A stretch of 44,999 bases of DNA from an uncultured Rhodospirillales bacterium (GCA_903881515.1 CAIRTN010000360.1:1-44999), one strand, 5' to 3'. Shown: positions 35,560-44,810, numbered from the stretch's first letter. A program made the numbers and translations. The notes: a model not told the origin generated them from the sequence alone.

Positions 35560-38500
35560 CTACTCGGCAGGCAGCACGCTGATGCTGCCCGTGGCCTGCC
35601 GGGCAAACACGCCCGGCCGATACATGTCCGCCGCCTCCGCGCCTGACAGTTCGAACCGCCCCGGCGTCACCGCGCGCAGCTTCACCGCCAGATGGAAATC
35701 CGGCTGCTTCTCGCTGAGCGCCACCACCGCGGCATAGCGATCATCGGCCGCTGGCTGCGCCTCCGTCTCGCTCAGCGCGCCCAGGAAGCCCGCCGCCGTC
35801 TGCTCACCCGAGGCCAGCCGCCCGGCAATCTCCCACCCCGCCGGCAGACCGGCCGTCACCAGCGCCCGATGCGCCTGCCCATCCTCCGCACGGCCATCCA
35901 GCGCCAGATAGAACATGGTGTTCTGCCGGAGATGGTCGAGATCCAGCTTCTCCCCGTTCAGCGCCAGGAACTGCCGCAAGATCCGCATCCCCGCCCGCGC
36001 CGCTGGCTCCGCCTGCACCGGCACCCCGGTGACGGCCAGGCTCTGAAACACCGGCGTGTCGCCCAGATTGCGCACCTGCACCGGCGCACTGACGCTCACG
36101 CTGATCGCACTCGCCTTCAGGTCCGCCCCACCCAGCAGCACATGCGCCCCCCGACCATCCCGGCCCAGCACCGCCGCGGCGGCAACCGCCCAGGCCTGCT
36201 CCTGCGTCGACAACGCCTCCGGCCGCAAATCCGCGCCCGGCAGTTCCGCCCGCAGCCGCTCCAGCCGCTCCGGCAGCAGACCGCTCTCCTTCAGCAGCAC
36301 CGCAATCGCCAGCTGATCGCGCAGCGCACTGCCATAATCGGCGCTCCACCACCGCCGCGCCGGCGCCGCCAGTGCCGCGGTGAACGCCGCCGTGGCGCGC
36401 GGCGCGTCATGCGCCAGCGCCAGCGCCGCGCCCAGATGCGCCCGCGCCAGCGGCGTCGGCATCGCCTCGATCGCCTCCGCCAGCACCCGCACCGCCCCGG
36501 GCTGCCCCTGCCCCCCCCGCGCCAGGACATAGAGCGCATAGGCCGCGTTCGCCTTGTCCTCCGCCCCGTCGCCCTGCTCGGCAATCAGATTGGCGAGAAA
36601 CTTGAGCCCATCGGCCAGCGCCTGCTCCGGCACCACCGCCCCGGCATCGCGCGCCCGCAGCAGGAAATCCACCGCGTAGGACGACAGGAACCCCTGCGGC
36701 TCGCCCATCGCCGACCACAGCGCAAAACCGCCGTCATAACGCTGATGGTCCAGCACCCCGGCCAACGCCGCCGCCAGCCGCGCCGCCCGCTCCGGCCCCG
36801 CCACCACCCCATCCGGCAACACCGCCAGCGGCACCCCCCGGCTGACGACCTGCTCCAGACACGACCAAGGATACGCCTCCAGCGCCCGCATCACCGCCGC
36901 CGCGTCGTAGCGCACCGCCGCCCCGAAGCTCGCACTCGCCCGCCAGGTGCCCGGAACAAACCGCGCCGCCTGCGGGTCCAGCCGCATCTCCGCACCCGGC
37001 GCAAGCTCGCCGCCCGCGATACTCGCAATCGCCGGCCGCGCCGGCCGTACATTGATCGTCTCGCTGCGGATCAGATGGAAATCGCCCGGCCCCGACACCT
37101 CCATGGTGATCGTGCCGCGCCCCGCACCATCCGCGCTCACCTCGCTCGCCGGCAAAGCGCGAACGCCCTGCTGCAACGCCACCGTCAGGGTCTGCGGCCC
37201 GCTGATCCGCAACGGCGCCTCGGCCCGCAGGCTGACCCGCGCCTCGCCAGACGGCAGATCGATATCGTGCAGCAGAACCGCCAGCCGCGCCGCATCGCCC
37301 GGCGCCAGGAACCGCGGCAACAGCGTCTCCGCCACCACCGGATCCCGCACCACCACCGGCCGGCTCGCCGCCCCGATGCGCGACCCCTGCCAGCCCACCG
37401 CCATCAGCCGCACTTCGCCATTGAAATCCGGAATATCGAGCGCAATCCGGGCAACGCCATCGGCCCCGGCCTGCACCGGCGGCACGAACAGCGTCACCGT
37501 GCGCTGCGGAATATCCGGCAGCACGTTGTCGCCTTCGTCCCCGCCCTGGCGCAGCAACGTGGCCCCGCCTTCAGCCGGCGCGATCAGCCGCCCCCAGTCG
37601 TCGCGGATATCCAGCCCCAGGCGACGGCGGCCGAGAAAATGCGGCTTCGGGTCAGGCGAAACGAACCGGGTCATCCGCAGAATCCCCTCATCGATCGCCG
37701 CCAGGCTCACCCAGGCCCCTGGTGCCGCCGAAACCGGCACCAGCAACGGCGCCCGCGGCAAAGTCCGCTCCGGCGTACCGATCGCCATCGTCAGCGTGCG
37801 CGGCGCCGGATCGACCCCAACCCAGGTCAGTCCGATCGCCCGCGACGGCCGCTTGCCGGCATCGCGGTACAGATGCACCGCCACATACGCCCCCGGCCCC
37901 CAGGACGCATCGACCGGCACCTCAACATCCGCCCCGCCCGCCGGCACCGCGACATCGCGCAACGCCAGCACCTTGTCCGACAGCACCGCGATCGTCGCCT
38001 GCCCGGCGAACGGCGGCGCGATATGCACCCGCGCCACGCCGCCCACCGCCACGCTCGGCGTCGCGGTCGAAACATCCACCGCATCGGGCACATCCACCGA
38101 CCCGCCCGCCCAGCCGGCGCGGAACCGCACCGACGTCGCCGCCAGCCCGCCCGCCTGCGTCACCTCCAGCCGGTAGCGCCCGAAATCCAGCTTCTGCGCA
38201 AAGGCAAACCCCGTCGCCGGAATGGCAACCTCGCGCGCCGCCATCGGCTGATCGCGCCATTCCACCTCGTAGCGCGCCATCCGCCCGCGCATCACCAGGT
38301 TCCACGACGGCACCTCCTTCACCAGCCGCAGCTTCACCGGCAACGCCATGCGCTGCCCCTCGGGCGAAACCGCGACAATGTCGAACGCCGCCTCCCCAGC
38401 CGCATCCACCGCCCCGCCAGTAAAGCCGGGCTTGATGCCGATCATCGGCCCCGCCGGCCGCACCGGGATCGACGCACCGGCGCGCGAAGACCGCCCGGCG

Positions 38501-40644
38501 GGATCGTTGATGCCGATATCGATCTCCGCCAGCAGCGGCCGCGTGCTATCCGGCAGCTTGGCCAGCGTCAGGTCCGCCACCGTCCGCCCCTGCGCGTCGG
38601 TCACCGGCAGGTCGATATCGCGGTCATCGCCGGCAAAGATCTCGTCCACCAGCCCGAAGCGGTATCCCTCCAGCTTCGCCTTGGCGAACGGCGCCGGGTC
38701 CGGGCTCAGGCGAAGGCTGAGATGCCCCGACAACGCCGCACCCGGCGCGCCATACAGAAACCGCGCCGTCACCGGCAGTTCGGTCTTCTTCCCGAGCACC
38801 AGCGCCTCCGGCAGCGGCCCAAGATCCACCGCCATCCGGTCCGGCACAAACGCATCCACCCGGAATTCGGCGCGTCCGATCGGCGCCGCTTCGGGATCGG
38901 CCTGCACCTCAACGCTCCACACCCCAGCCGCCGCCCCGCCGGACAGCCCCACCGGCAGATGCACCGAAGCATCGCCCAGCCGCGGCGGGCTCGCCCGCAG
39001 GTACACCTGCCCGTTCGGCCGCTTGATGGTGATCCGCGCCGGAAAATCCGCCGGCGCCCCGGCGGCATCGCGCAGCAGCGCCATCACCTCTACCGTCTCC
39101 CCCGGCCGATAGATCCCGCGATCGAGCCAGACAAACGCATCGAGCTTGCCGGGATGCGGCATCCCCTCCACCCCGCGATCCGACAGATCGAACGAGGCAA
39201 CATTCAGATCGAGCGCGGCGAAATCATCCCCCGGCCCGAACGCATGGATCGCCGCCGGCGCCAGCGGCCCCTGCCCCGCCAGCAACGGCGCGCCAAACCG
39301 CCCGACGCCTGCGGCATCGGTGAGGGTTTCGGCCAGGATGTCATTGTTGTGCGCCAGCAGCGCCAGCCGCACCCCGGCCATCGTCGCGGCATCGGCGTAG
39401 GAGCGCATCTGCACGGTCAACCCGTCCGACCCGCGCCACACCGTCGGCGCCAGATCGGTGCGCTGGATCACCTGCACCGCCGAGGCATCGGCGGTGCTGC
39501 CATCGCCCGGTTCAGCAATCAACGCGTACAGCCCCGGCCCCGCCGTGGTCAGCGCCGGCGGGAACGGCAACGCCGTCTTCGCCGGCACATTGACGGTCCA
39601 CACCGGCACCTCGGCCTTGCCCTCCCACACCACGCTGGCCGCGTTCTCCATCAGATCGGACAGCGACCAACCCGCCAGCGTCTCCCCCAACCGGCTCTCG
39701 CGCAGCAGGCTGGCGACATTGCGCTCGGTCAGCCGCACCAGCCTCAGCCGCACCGCCGACAGATTGACCGTGGTCAGCGTCGCCGCCATCGCCTGCCCCC
39801 GCGGCAGCACGAACAGCCGTGCGTCGAACGCGATGCGCGGCCGCCGGCTCGGCATCACCACGTTCAGCACGATATCCTTCGCCAGTGCCCGCCCGCCCTC
39901 GCCGGGCAACCCGGCCCGCAGCACGATCTTCGTCGTGCTGCCCGAGGGCAGCCCGGCGATGCAGAACTGCTTGCCGTCGCGGGTCACCGCCATGCCCGGC
40001 ACCGCCGGTTCGGCGCGCACCCAATCCTGCGGATTCAGGTTCGCTGTCCTTGGCGGCACCACGAAATCGATACAGGCGCGCGGCGGCTCGGCCTCGCCAT
40101 CCGTCCCCACCCGCCGCACCAGCACACCAAACGCCGCGCGCGCACTAGCCAGCCTTGCCCCCGCCACCGGATCCTTCGGCGCGCGCCGCACCGCCTGCTC
40201 CAGCGCCGCCAGCGCGAATTCCGGCCGCTCCAGCGCGGTCAGCGCATCCGCCACCAGCAGCAGCCCCGGCAGTTCCGCCGCCGGCGCCCCCGCCGAAGTC
40301 ACCGACAGCCATGCCGCGCTCAGCGCTGATTTCGCATCCGGCTTGCTCCGCTGCAGCAGCACCGTCGCCAGATCGCGCCACAGCGCCGCCGTCATCTCCC
40401 CCTGCCCTGCCCGCATCAGCAGCGCGTCGGCGGCGACATCCAGCTTGCTGTCCTTGCGCGCCGCCGCCGCCCGCTGTTCCGCCTGCGCGCGCGCCTGCGG
40501 CGTGCCGCCGGCGGGAAAACGTTTGCTCAGCGAGGCCGCAAACGCCTCGGCATCGCTGCCGACCCCTGGCAGGTCCAGCCCCTGCGCCGCCGCGACCCCC
40601 ACCCAGAACACCGCCGCCAACAGCAATCCGACGAGTCGCAGCAT
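35560..40644 (-). CDS. Bacterial alpha-2-macroglobulin family protein with CLEQ thioester
   Basis: 1694 aa; MG domains, A2M domain LFVPPVQAGADGVARIALDIPDFNGEVRLMAVGW, thioester YPWSCLEQVVSRG (36850-36861); 3 nt upstream of pbpC. Confidence 0.95.
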   Translation of the reverse strand: MLRLVGLLLAAVFWVGVAAAQGLDLPGVGSDAEAFAASLSKRFPAGGTPQARAQAEQRAAAARKDSKLDVAADALLMRAGQGEMTAALWRDLATVLLQRSKPDAKSALSAAWLSVTSAGAPAAELPGLLLVADALTALERPEFALAALEQAVRRAPKDPVAGARLASARAAFGVLVRRVGTDGEAEPPRACIDFVVPPRTANLNPQDWVRAEPAVPGMAVTRDGKQFCIAGLPSGSTTKIVLRAGLPGEGGRALAKDIVLNVVMPSRRPRIAFDARLFVLPRGQAMAATLTTVNLSAVRLRLVRLTERNVASLLRESRLGETLAGWSLSDLMENAASVVWEGKAEVPVWTVNVPAKTALPFPPALTTAGPGLYALIAEPGDGSTADASAVQVIQRTDLAPTVWRGSDGLTVQMRSYADAATMAGVRLALLAHNNDILAETLTDAAGVGRFGAPLLAGQGPLAPAAIHAFGPGDDFAALDLNVASFDLSDRGVEGMPHPGKLDAFVWLDRGIYRPGETVEVMALLRDAAGAPADFPARITIKRPNGQVYLRASPPRLGDASVHLPVGLSGGAAAGVWSVEVQADPEAAPIGRAEFRVDAFVPDRMAVDLGPLPEALVLGKKTELPVTARFLYGAPGAALSGHLSLRLSPDPAPFAKAKLEGYRFGLVDEIFAGDDRDIDLPVTDAQGRTVADLTLAKLPDSTRPLLAEIDIGINDPAGRSSRAGASIPVRPAGPMIGIKPGFTGGAVDAAGEAAFDIVAVSPEGQRMALPVKLRLVKEVPSWNLVMRGRMARYEVEWRDQPMAAREVAIPATGFAFAQKLDFGRYRLEVTQAGGLAATSVRFRAGWAGGSVDVPDAVDVSTATPSVAVGGVARVHIAPPFAGQATIAVLSDKVLALRDVAVPAGGADVEVPVDASWGPGAYVAVHLYRDAGKRPSRAIGLTWVGVDPAPRTLTMAIGTPERTLPRAPLLVPVSAAPGAWVSLAAIDEGILRMTRFVSPDPKPHFLGRRRLGLDIRDDWGRLIAPAEGGATLLRQGGDEGDNVLPDIPQRTVTLFVPPVQAGADGVARIALDIPDFNGEVRLMAVGWQGSRIGAASRPVVVRDPVVAETLLPRFLAPGDAARLAVLLHDIDLPSGEARVSLRAEAPLRISGPQTLTVALQQGVRALPASEVSADGAGRGTITMEVSGPGDFHLIRSETINVRPARPAIASIAGGELAPGAEMRLDPQAARFVPGTWRASASFGAAVRYDAAAVMRALEAYPWSCLEQVVSRGVPLAVLPDGVVAGPERAARLAAALAGVLDHQRYDGGFALWSAMGEPQGFLSSYAVDFLLRARDAGAVVPEQALADGLKFLANLIAEQGDGAEDKANAAYALYVLARGGQGQPGAVRVLAEAIEAMPTPLARAHLGAALALAHDAPRATAAFTAALAAPARRWWSADYGSALRDQLAIAVLLKESGLLPERLERLRAELPGADLRPEALSTQEQAWAVAAAAVLGRDGRGAHVLLGGADLKASAISVSVSAPVQVRNLGDTPVFQSLAVTGVPVQAEPAARAGMRILRQFLALNGEKLDLDHLRQNTMFYLALDGRAEDGQAHRALVTAGLPAGWEIAGRLASGEQTAAGFLGALSETEAQPAADDRYAAVVALSEKQPDFHLAVKLRAVTPGRFELSGAEAADMYRPGVFARQATGSISVLPAE

Positions 40645-40677
40645 GATGCATCTCCCTTGGGCCGGGAGAGTATAGCG

Positions 40678-41379
40678 CTATCCCAGCGCGGCGATGCGAG
40701 CTTCAACCTTTTGTGCGGTAGCCTCCACGAAATCGTCATGGATGCCCATTTCGCGCAGCCCGTCGCGGGTGCGGAACAGATACTCTGCCGCCGTGCCCAA
40801 CCGGCCCCGCGCGGTGGCCAGCGCATGCACCATCTCGTCTTCCGGCAGATCGCCGCAATAGCCGGGGCTGTCCGGATTCATCGTGAACGCAATGGCATGG
40901 CCCAGCGCCGTACCATCCTCGCCGTGCATCGCCACCCAGCGCGGCACATAGCCCGCGGCCACCATCTCGCGCCGCCACAGGATATCGAGTTCTTCCTCCA
41001 GCGCCTCCTCCGCCACGCGCAGCGCCACCCCGGTGCAGCCGCCGCCCGGCATCAGGCCCAGCATCAACCCCGGATTCTCCCGCGTGCCGCGCCCCATCCG
41101 CACCTGCAGACAGAACGAACGCCGCCAGCCCGGCACATGGCCCAACCGGCGCTCGACGATATGGATCGCCGGGTTCCAGATCAGCGAGCCATAGGCGAAC
41201 ACCCAAACCCCGCCGCCGCGTTCCGGCCGCGCCGCCAGCATCGCCGCCAGCGACGCCGCGCGCTCGGCATCGCTCAGCACATGGATCTCCGGCTGATGTT
41301 CGCGCAGCGCCTGCGCGAACTCCCCGGCCAGCAGCCGCGCGCGGGTCCATGCGCCCTCTTCCCCCAGCAGCTTGCTCAC
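40678..41379 (-). CDS. chaC: Gamma-glutamylcyclotransferase (ChaC-like), GTG start
   Basis: VWVFAYGSLIWNPAIHIVERRLGHVPGWRRSFCLQVRMGRGTRENPGLMLGL...; GTG at 41379 overlaps the mscL stop (GTGA). Confidence 0.9.
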   Translation of the reverse strand: MSKLLGEEGAWTRARLLAGEFAQALREHQPEIHVLSDAERAASLAAMLAARPERGGGVWVFAYGSLIWNPAIHIVERRLGHVPGWRRSFCLQVRMGRGTRENPGLMLGLMPGGGCTGVALRVAEEALEEELDILWRREMVAAGYVPRWVAMHGEDGTALGHAIAFTMNPDSPGYCGDLPEDEMVHALATARGRLGTAAEYLFRTRDGLREMGIHDDFVEATAQKVEARIAALG

Positions 41380-41834
41380 GAGCGCGGCGCAGCCTTCAAC
41401 AGGTCGCGGATTTCCTCCAGCAGCACTTCCGACTTGCTCGGCGCCGGCGGCGCGGCCGGCGCCGCCTCCTGCTTGAGCTGCAGCTTGCTCAGCACCTTCA
41501 CCATCCAGAACACCGAAAACCCGACAATAAGGAACTGGATCACCGCGTTCAGGAACAGCCCGATATTCAGCGTCACCGCCCCCGCCGCCTTCGCCGCCTC
41601 CAGCGTCGGCTTCGCCTCGCCCTTGATGGTGATGAAGATGTTGGAAAAATCGATCCCGCCCAACAGCAGCCCGATCACCGGATTGAACAGATCCTTCACC
41701 AGGCTGTTCACGATCCCGGTAAACGCCGCCCCGATGATGATACCCACCGCGAGGTCGACAACATTGCCCCGCATGATGAAGGCCTGAAACTCCTCCACCC
41801 AACCCGGCCGCCTGATCGGCAAATTCACCGCCAT
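41376..41834 (-). CDS. mscL: Large-conductance mechanosensitive channel
   Basis: FQAFIMRGNVVDLAVGIIIGAAFTGIVNSLVKDLFNPVIGLLLGGIDFSN...LLEEIRDLLK. Confidence 0.97.
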   Translation of the reverse strand: MAVNLPIRRPGWVEEFQAFIMRGNVVDLAVGIIIGAAFTGIVNSLVKDLFNPVIGLLLGGIDFSNIFITIKGEAKPTLEAAKAAGAVTLNIGLFLNAVIQFLIVGFSVFWMVKVLSKLQLKQEAAPAAPPAPSKSEVLLEEIRDLLKAAPRS

Positions 41835-41910
41835 GTCGTAACCTCCTTATGAATATGACTTTGTTCGTTTGAGAAGCCGTAAATAATCAGGCAAGGGATA
41901 GCAAAGCAAG

Positions 41911-42045
41911 CGGTCGCTTTTTTGCAAAAAAGCTCCGCAAAAAACCATTTCTCTCCGCCCGCCCCCACATTCGCCGCATCGGACAGGCATTCGTGCGAGC
42001 GGAGAGAGAAAAGTTTTTTGCTTCTTTTTTTCAAAAAAGAAGTGC
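41911..42045. repeat. Composite inverted-repeat element (two head-to-head A/T hairpin modules)
   Basis: Left module GCTTTTTTGCAAAAAAGCTCCGCAAAAAACCATTTCTCTCCGC; right module (reverse complement) CTTCTTTTTTGAAAAAAAGAAGCAAAAAACTTTTCTCTCCGC; 40-nt spacer; noncoding. Confidence 0.8.
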
Positions 42046-42105
42046 CTCTCTTCCTACTCCTTCGCCAATTTTTCGGGTTCTCACGTGAACGCAGGAATGA
42101 CAACG

Positions 42106-43005
42106 CTATAGCTGCGCCCCGGCAATCCGCGCCACCGCATCCGTGCTGGCCCGCCAGACGCCTTGCTGCCCCAGCATCCGCTTGAGCGCATCGCCCAGAT
42201 AGCGGATGCGGTGCGCCTGCCCGATGATCCACGGATGCAGCGTGATGTTGCAGACCGACCCGCCCTCCTCGCGCAGCACCGAGAACCCCGCGGCAATCCC
42301 GTCCGACCACGCCTGCGGCGTCGCCCGGCGCAGCCACATGCATTCCAGGTCGTTCCACTCCGAATGCGCCGGCAGGCTGATCAGCGACCCCAGCCGGTAC
42401 GGCCGGTCATCGTTGCTCCAGTCGGTGGTATAGCTGAACCCAGCCTCGGCGAGCAGCGCCGGGGTTTCCGGCGTCTCGTTGAAATCCTGCCCGCACCAGC
42501 CCGCGGGCGCGCGGCCCGTCGCCTGCATCACCGCGTCGCGGCTCTCGGCGATATGCGCCCGCTGCTCGTCCAGCGTCATCAGGCTGGTGATCCGCCGCGT
42601 CGCGAACGTGCCATGCGCCATGAACGTCGCCCCCCGGCGGATGCACTCATCCACCAGTTCCGGATGCCGCCGGGCCGCCTCGGCCCCCAGCGCCACGCTG
42701 GGCACCAGCCCGAACCGGTCCAGCATTTCCAGCACCCGGAATACGCCCACCCGGTTGCCATAGGCATGCTGCGACCAGGTCAGCCAGTCCGGCCGGAAAT
42801 CCCCCAGCGGCGACACGATCCGCCGGTCCCGCTCCGCCGGCGCATCCAGCTCGCGGTATTCCAGCATCAGCGTCACCGTCAGCGCGATGCGCGCCCCGTC
42901 CGGCCAGGCAAAGCGCGGCCCCTCATCGGCGGTGCGATAGGCATACAGGTCATGGTCCATGCCCGGCAGGCGGACCTCGCCAACCGGCGGAAATTTCTCA
43001 ACCAT
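42106..43005 (-). CDS. Polysaccharide deacetylase family protein (PuuE/allantoinase-like), copy 1
   Basis: MVEKFPPVGEVRLPGMDHDLYAYR...YGNRVGVFRVLEMLDRFGL...FMAHGTFATRRITSLMTLDEQRAHI...; start trimmed to 43005. Confidence 0.82.
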   Translation of the reverse strand: MVEKFPPVGEVRLPGMDHDLYAYRTADEGPRFAWPDGARIALTVTLMLEYRELDAPAERDRRIVSPLGDFRPDWLTWSQHAYGNRVGVFRVLEMLDRFGLVPSVALGAEAARRHPELVDECIRRGATFMAHGTFATRRITSLMTLDEQRAHIAESRDAVMQATGRAPAGWCGQDFNETPETPALLAEAGFSYTTDWSNDDRPYRLGSLISLPAHSEWNDLECMWLRRATPQAWSDGIAAGFSVLREEGGSVCNITLHPWIIGQAHRIRYLGDALKRMLGQQGVWRASTDAVARIAGAQL

Positions 43006-43909
43006 GGATCGCACTCCGCGCGGCAATATGCGCCTCGATGGCGTCGCGATGCGTCGCCCGCCAGTGATCGGCGATCTCGCCCGCCGTCGTCGCCCATACC
43101 CCGGGATGGGACAGCAATTCCTCCAGCACCGCCTGGAACTGCCGGATGCGGTGCGGCTGCGCCACCCAGAACGGATGCACCGCGATGCACATCACCCGGC
43201 CCTGCACCGCGCCCTCGGCGTAGACCGTGGCGAAATGGTCGCGGATCTGCTGACAGAAACTCTCGATCTCCTCGCCCCGGCGCCAGATGATGACGTCGTT
43301 GAGATCCATCGAATACGGCACGCTGATCAGATCGCCGGTCTGCGTGCGCACCGGAAACGGCTGATCGTCGTGGTAGAGGTCGCACACATAATCGAACCCG
43401 GTTTCGCCACACAGATCGAAGGTGCGATGTGTGTTGGTCGCCGCCGGGCTGAACCAGCCGCGCTGCTCGCGCCCGGTCATCCGGCGATGGATCTCGCGGC
43501 TTTCCAGCATCGCCGCGCGCTCCTCCGCCTCGCTGAAATCCCAGTGATAGCGGGTGTTGTAAATGCCGTGCGACATGTACTCCCAGCCGCGGCTCTCCAT
43601 CGCCTCCAGGATCTTCGGGTAATGCTGGATCACCGACATCGACAGGCTGACGGTGCATTTGATCCCCAGCGAATCGGTCGCCGCGAACAGCCGCCACAGC
43701 CCGACCCGGTTGCCGTAATCGCGGATCGAGTAGCCCAGCACATCCGGATGCGGGCTGCGCGGCCAGGGGTCGCGGGTGCGCTGGAACGCCGGAAGATACT
43801 CGTAGTGCTCGATATTCGGGCAAACCCACAGCGCCACCCGCGCCCCGTTCGGCCAGGCGAGCCGCGGCCGGTGCAGGATTGGCGAATACGGTATGATCTC
43901 AGGCTCCAC
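42998..43909 (-). CDS. Polysaccharide deacetylase family protein (PuuE/allantoinase-like), copy 2, likely GTG start
   Basis: VEPEIIPYSPILHRPRLAWPNGARVALWVCPNIEHYEYLP...YGNRVGLWRLFAATDSLGIKCTVSLSMSVIQHYP...YMSHGIYNTRYHWDFSEAEE. Confidence 0.82.
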   Translation of the reverse strand: MEPEIIPYSPILHRPRLAWPNGARVALWVCPNIEHYEYLPAFQRTRDPWPRSPHPDVLGYSIRDYGNRVGLWRLFAATDSLGIKCTVSLSMSVIQHYPKILEAMESRGWEYMSHGIYNTRYHWDFSEAEERAAMLESREIHRRMTGREQRGWFSPAATNTHRTFDLCGETGFDYVCDLYHDDQPFPVRTQTGDLISVPYSMDLNDVIIWRRGEEIESFCQQIRDHFATVYAEGAVQGRVMCIAVHPFWVAQPHRIRQFQAVLEELLSHPGVWATTAGEIADHWRATHRDAIEAHIAARSAIHG

Positions 43910-44064
43910 GGCACGGCCCCCTTCGTGAAGCCGCCATCTTCGGCAGAACCGGTTCCATGGCAAGGCTGCCCGCACATGACAGCGAGGTCACACAACACCG
44001 ACGCAGAATCGCCTATAACGCAACCGATCCGGCGCGATTCGCGCTTTGCCCGAAGGAGAACACG

Positions 44065-44298
44065 ATGCGCTACGGCATCCTCGCACTGGCCATCCTGCTG
44101 GCCGGCTGCGGCGACAACAAATTCGACCGCACCGCCTCTGGCGCCGGCACCGGCGCCGGCACCGGCGCGATGATCGGCCTGCTCGGCGGCCCGATCGGCG
44201 TCGGCATCGGCGCTGCCATCGGCGCCGGCGTCGGCGCGGTCGCCGGCGGCGGCACGACCAAGGAACAGGTGGATCTTGGGAAGCCGGTTTGGGAGTAA
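44065..44298 (+). CDS. Small glycine-zipper lipoprotein
   Basis: MRYGILALAILLAGCGDNKFDRTASGAGTGAGTGAMIGLLGGPIGVGIGAAIGAGVGAVAGGG; lipobox LAGC; start with upstream AAGGAG. Confidence 0.82.
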   Translation: MRYGILALAILLAGCGDNKFDRTASGAGTGAGTGAMIGLLGGPIGVGIGAAIGAGVGAVAGGGTTKEQVDLGKPVWE

Positions 44299-44301
44299 GC
44301 A

Positions 44302-44336
44302 GTCCCTTTTTTGTAAAAAAGGGACCCAAAAAACTT
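44302..44336 (+). repeat. Third copy of the A/T hairpin module (partial)
   Basis: GTCCCTTTTTTGTAAAAAAGGGACCCAAAAAACTTC: same layout as the modules at 41916 and 42042. Confidence 0.7.
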
Positions 44337-44358
44337 CATTAATTCAATCATCTAACTG

Positions 44359-44388
44359 GTAGGGCGGGTTAGCGGAGCGTAACCCGCC
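44359..44388 (+). repeat. REP-like palindrome with 5' GTAG
   Basis: GTAG-GGCGGGTTA-GCGGAGCG-TAACCCGCC: perfect 9-bp stem immediately after GTAG, intergenic. Confidence 0.65.
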
Positions 44389-44404
44389 ACCTTCCGCGCC
44401 GCGC

Positions 44405-44704
44405 TCACAAATCCAGTTCGACCACCAATTCCCGGCTGATCAACTGCACGATCTGCGAGATCTCCGTGACCACCGCGCGATGCTCCGGGTCATCGGCAAA
44501 CCCTTCCTGCGCCTTGGCGAACGCCGCCCAGTCCGCATACCGCACCACCACCAGCCACGCCCCGACATTCAGCCCGGTCTGCACCCGGCTGACCTGATAA
44601 TCCAGCACCCCGCGTTTCAGCAGCACCGCCTTCATCCGCTTCGATAACGGCGCCACCGTCTCCGGCGTCCCGCCGCGATAGTACGAAACCGCTGATACCG
44701 CCAT
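44405..44704 (-). CDS. Small hypothetical protein, possible dimeric alpha/beta-barrel (NIPSNAP/monooxygenase-like)
   Basis: MAVSAVSYYRGGTPETVAPLSKRMKAVLLKRGVLDYQVSRVQTGLNVGAWLVVVRYADWAAFAKAQEGFADDPEHRAVV; trimmed from the 184-aa ORF. Confidence 0.65.
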   Translation of the reverse strand: MAVSAVSYYRGGTPETVAPLSKRMKAVLLKRGVLDYQVSRVQTGLNVGAWLVVVRYADWAAFAKAQEGFADDPEHRAVVTEISQIVQLISRELVVELDL

Positions 44705-44810
44705 GGCCGTCCCCGCACAGTGCCGGCTCACCCTAGCATCAGGGTGCCGGCAACGAAAAAATCTTTCGCTCATAGTTTTTTCACTTGCAATCGTTGTCAC
44801 GATCGGGTAG

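Noticed and set aside
35692-40329. 1545-aa plus-strand ORF
   Set aside because: Antisense to the alpha-2-macroglobulin gene; Arg/Pro/His-rich low-complexity translation typical of GC-rich antisense frames.
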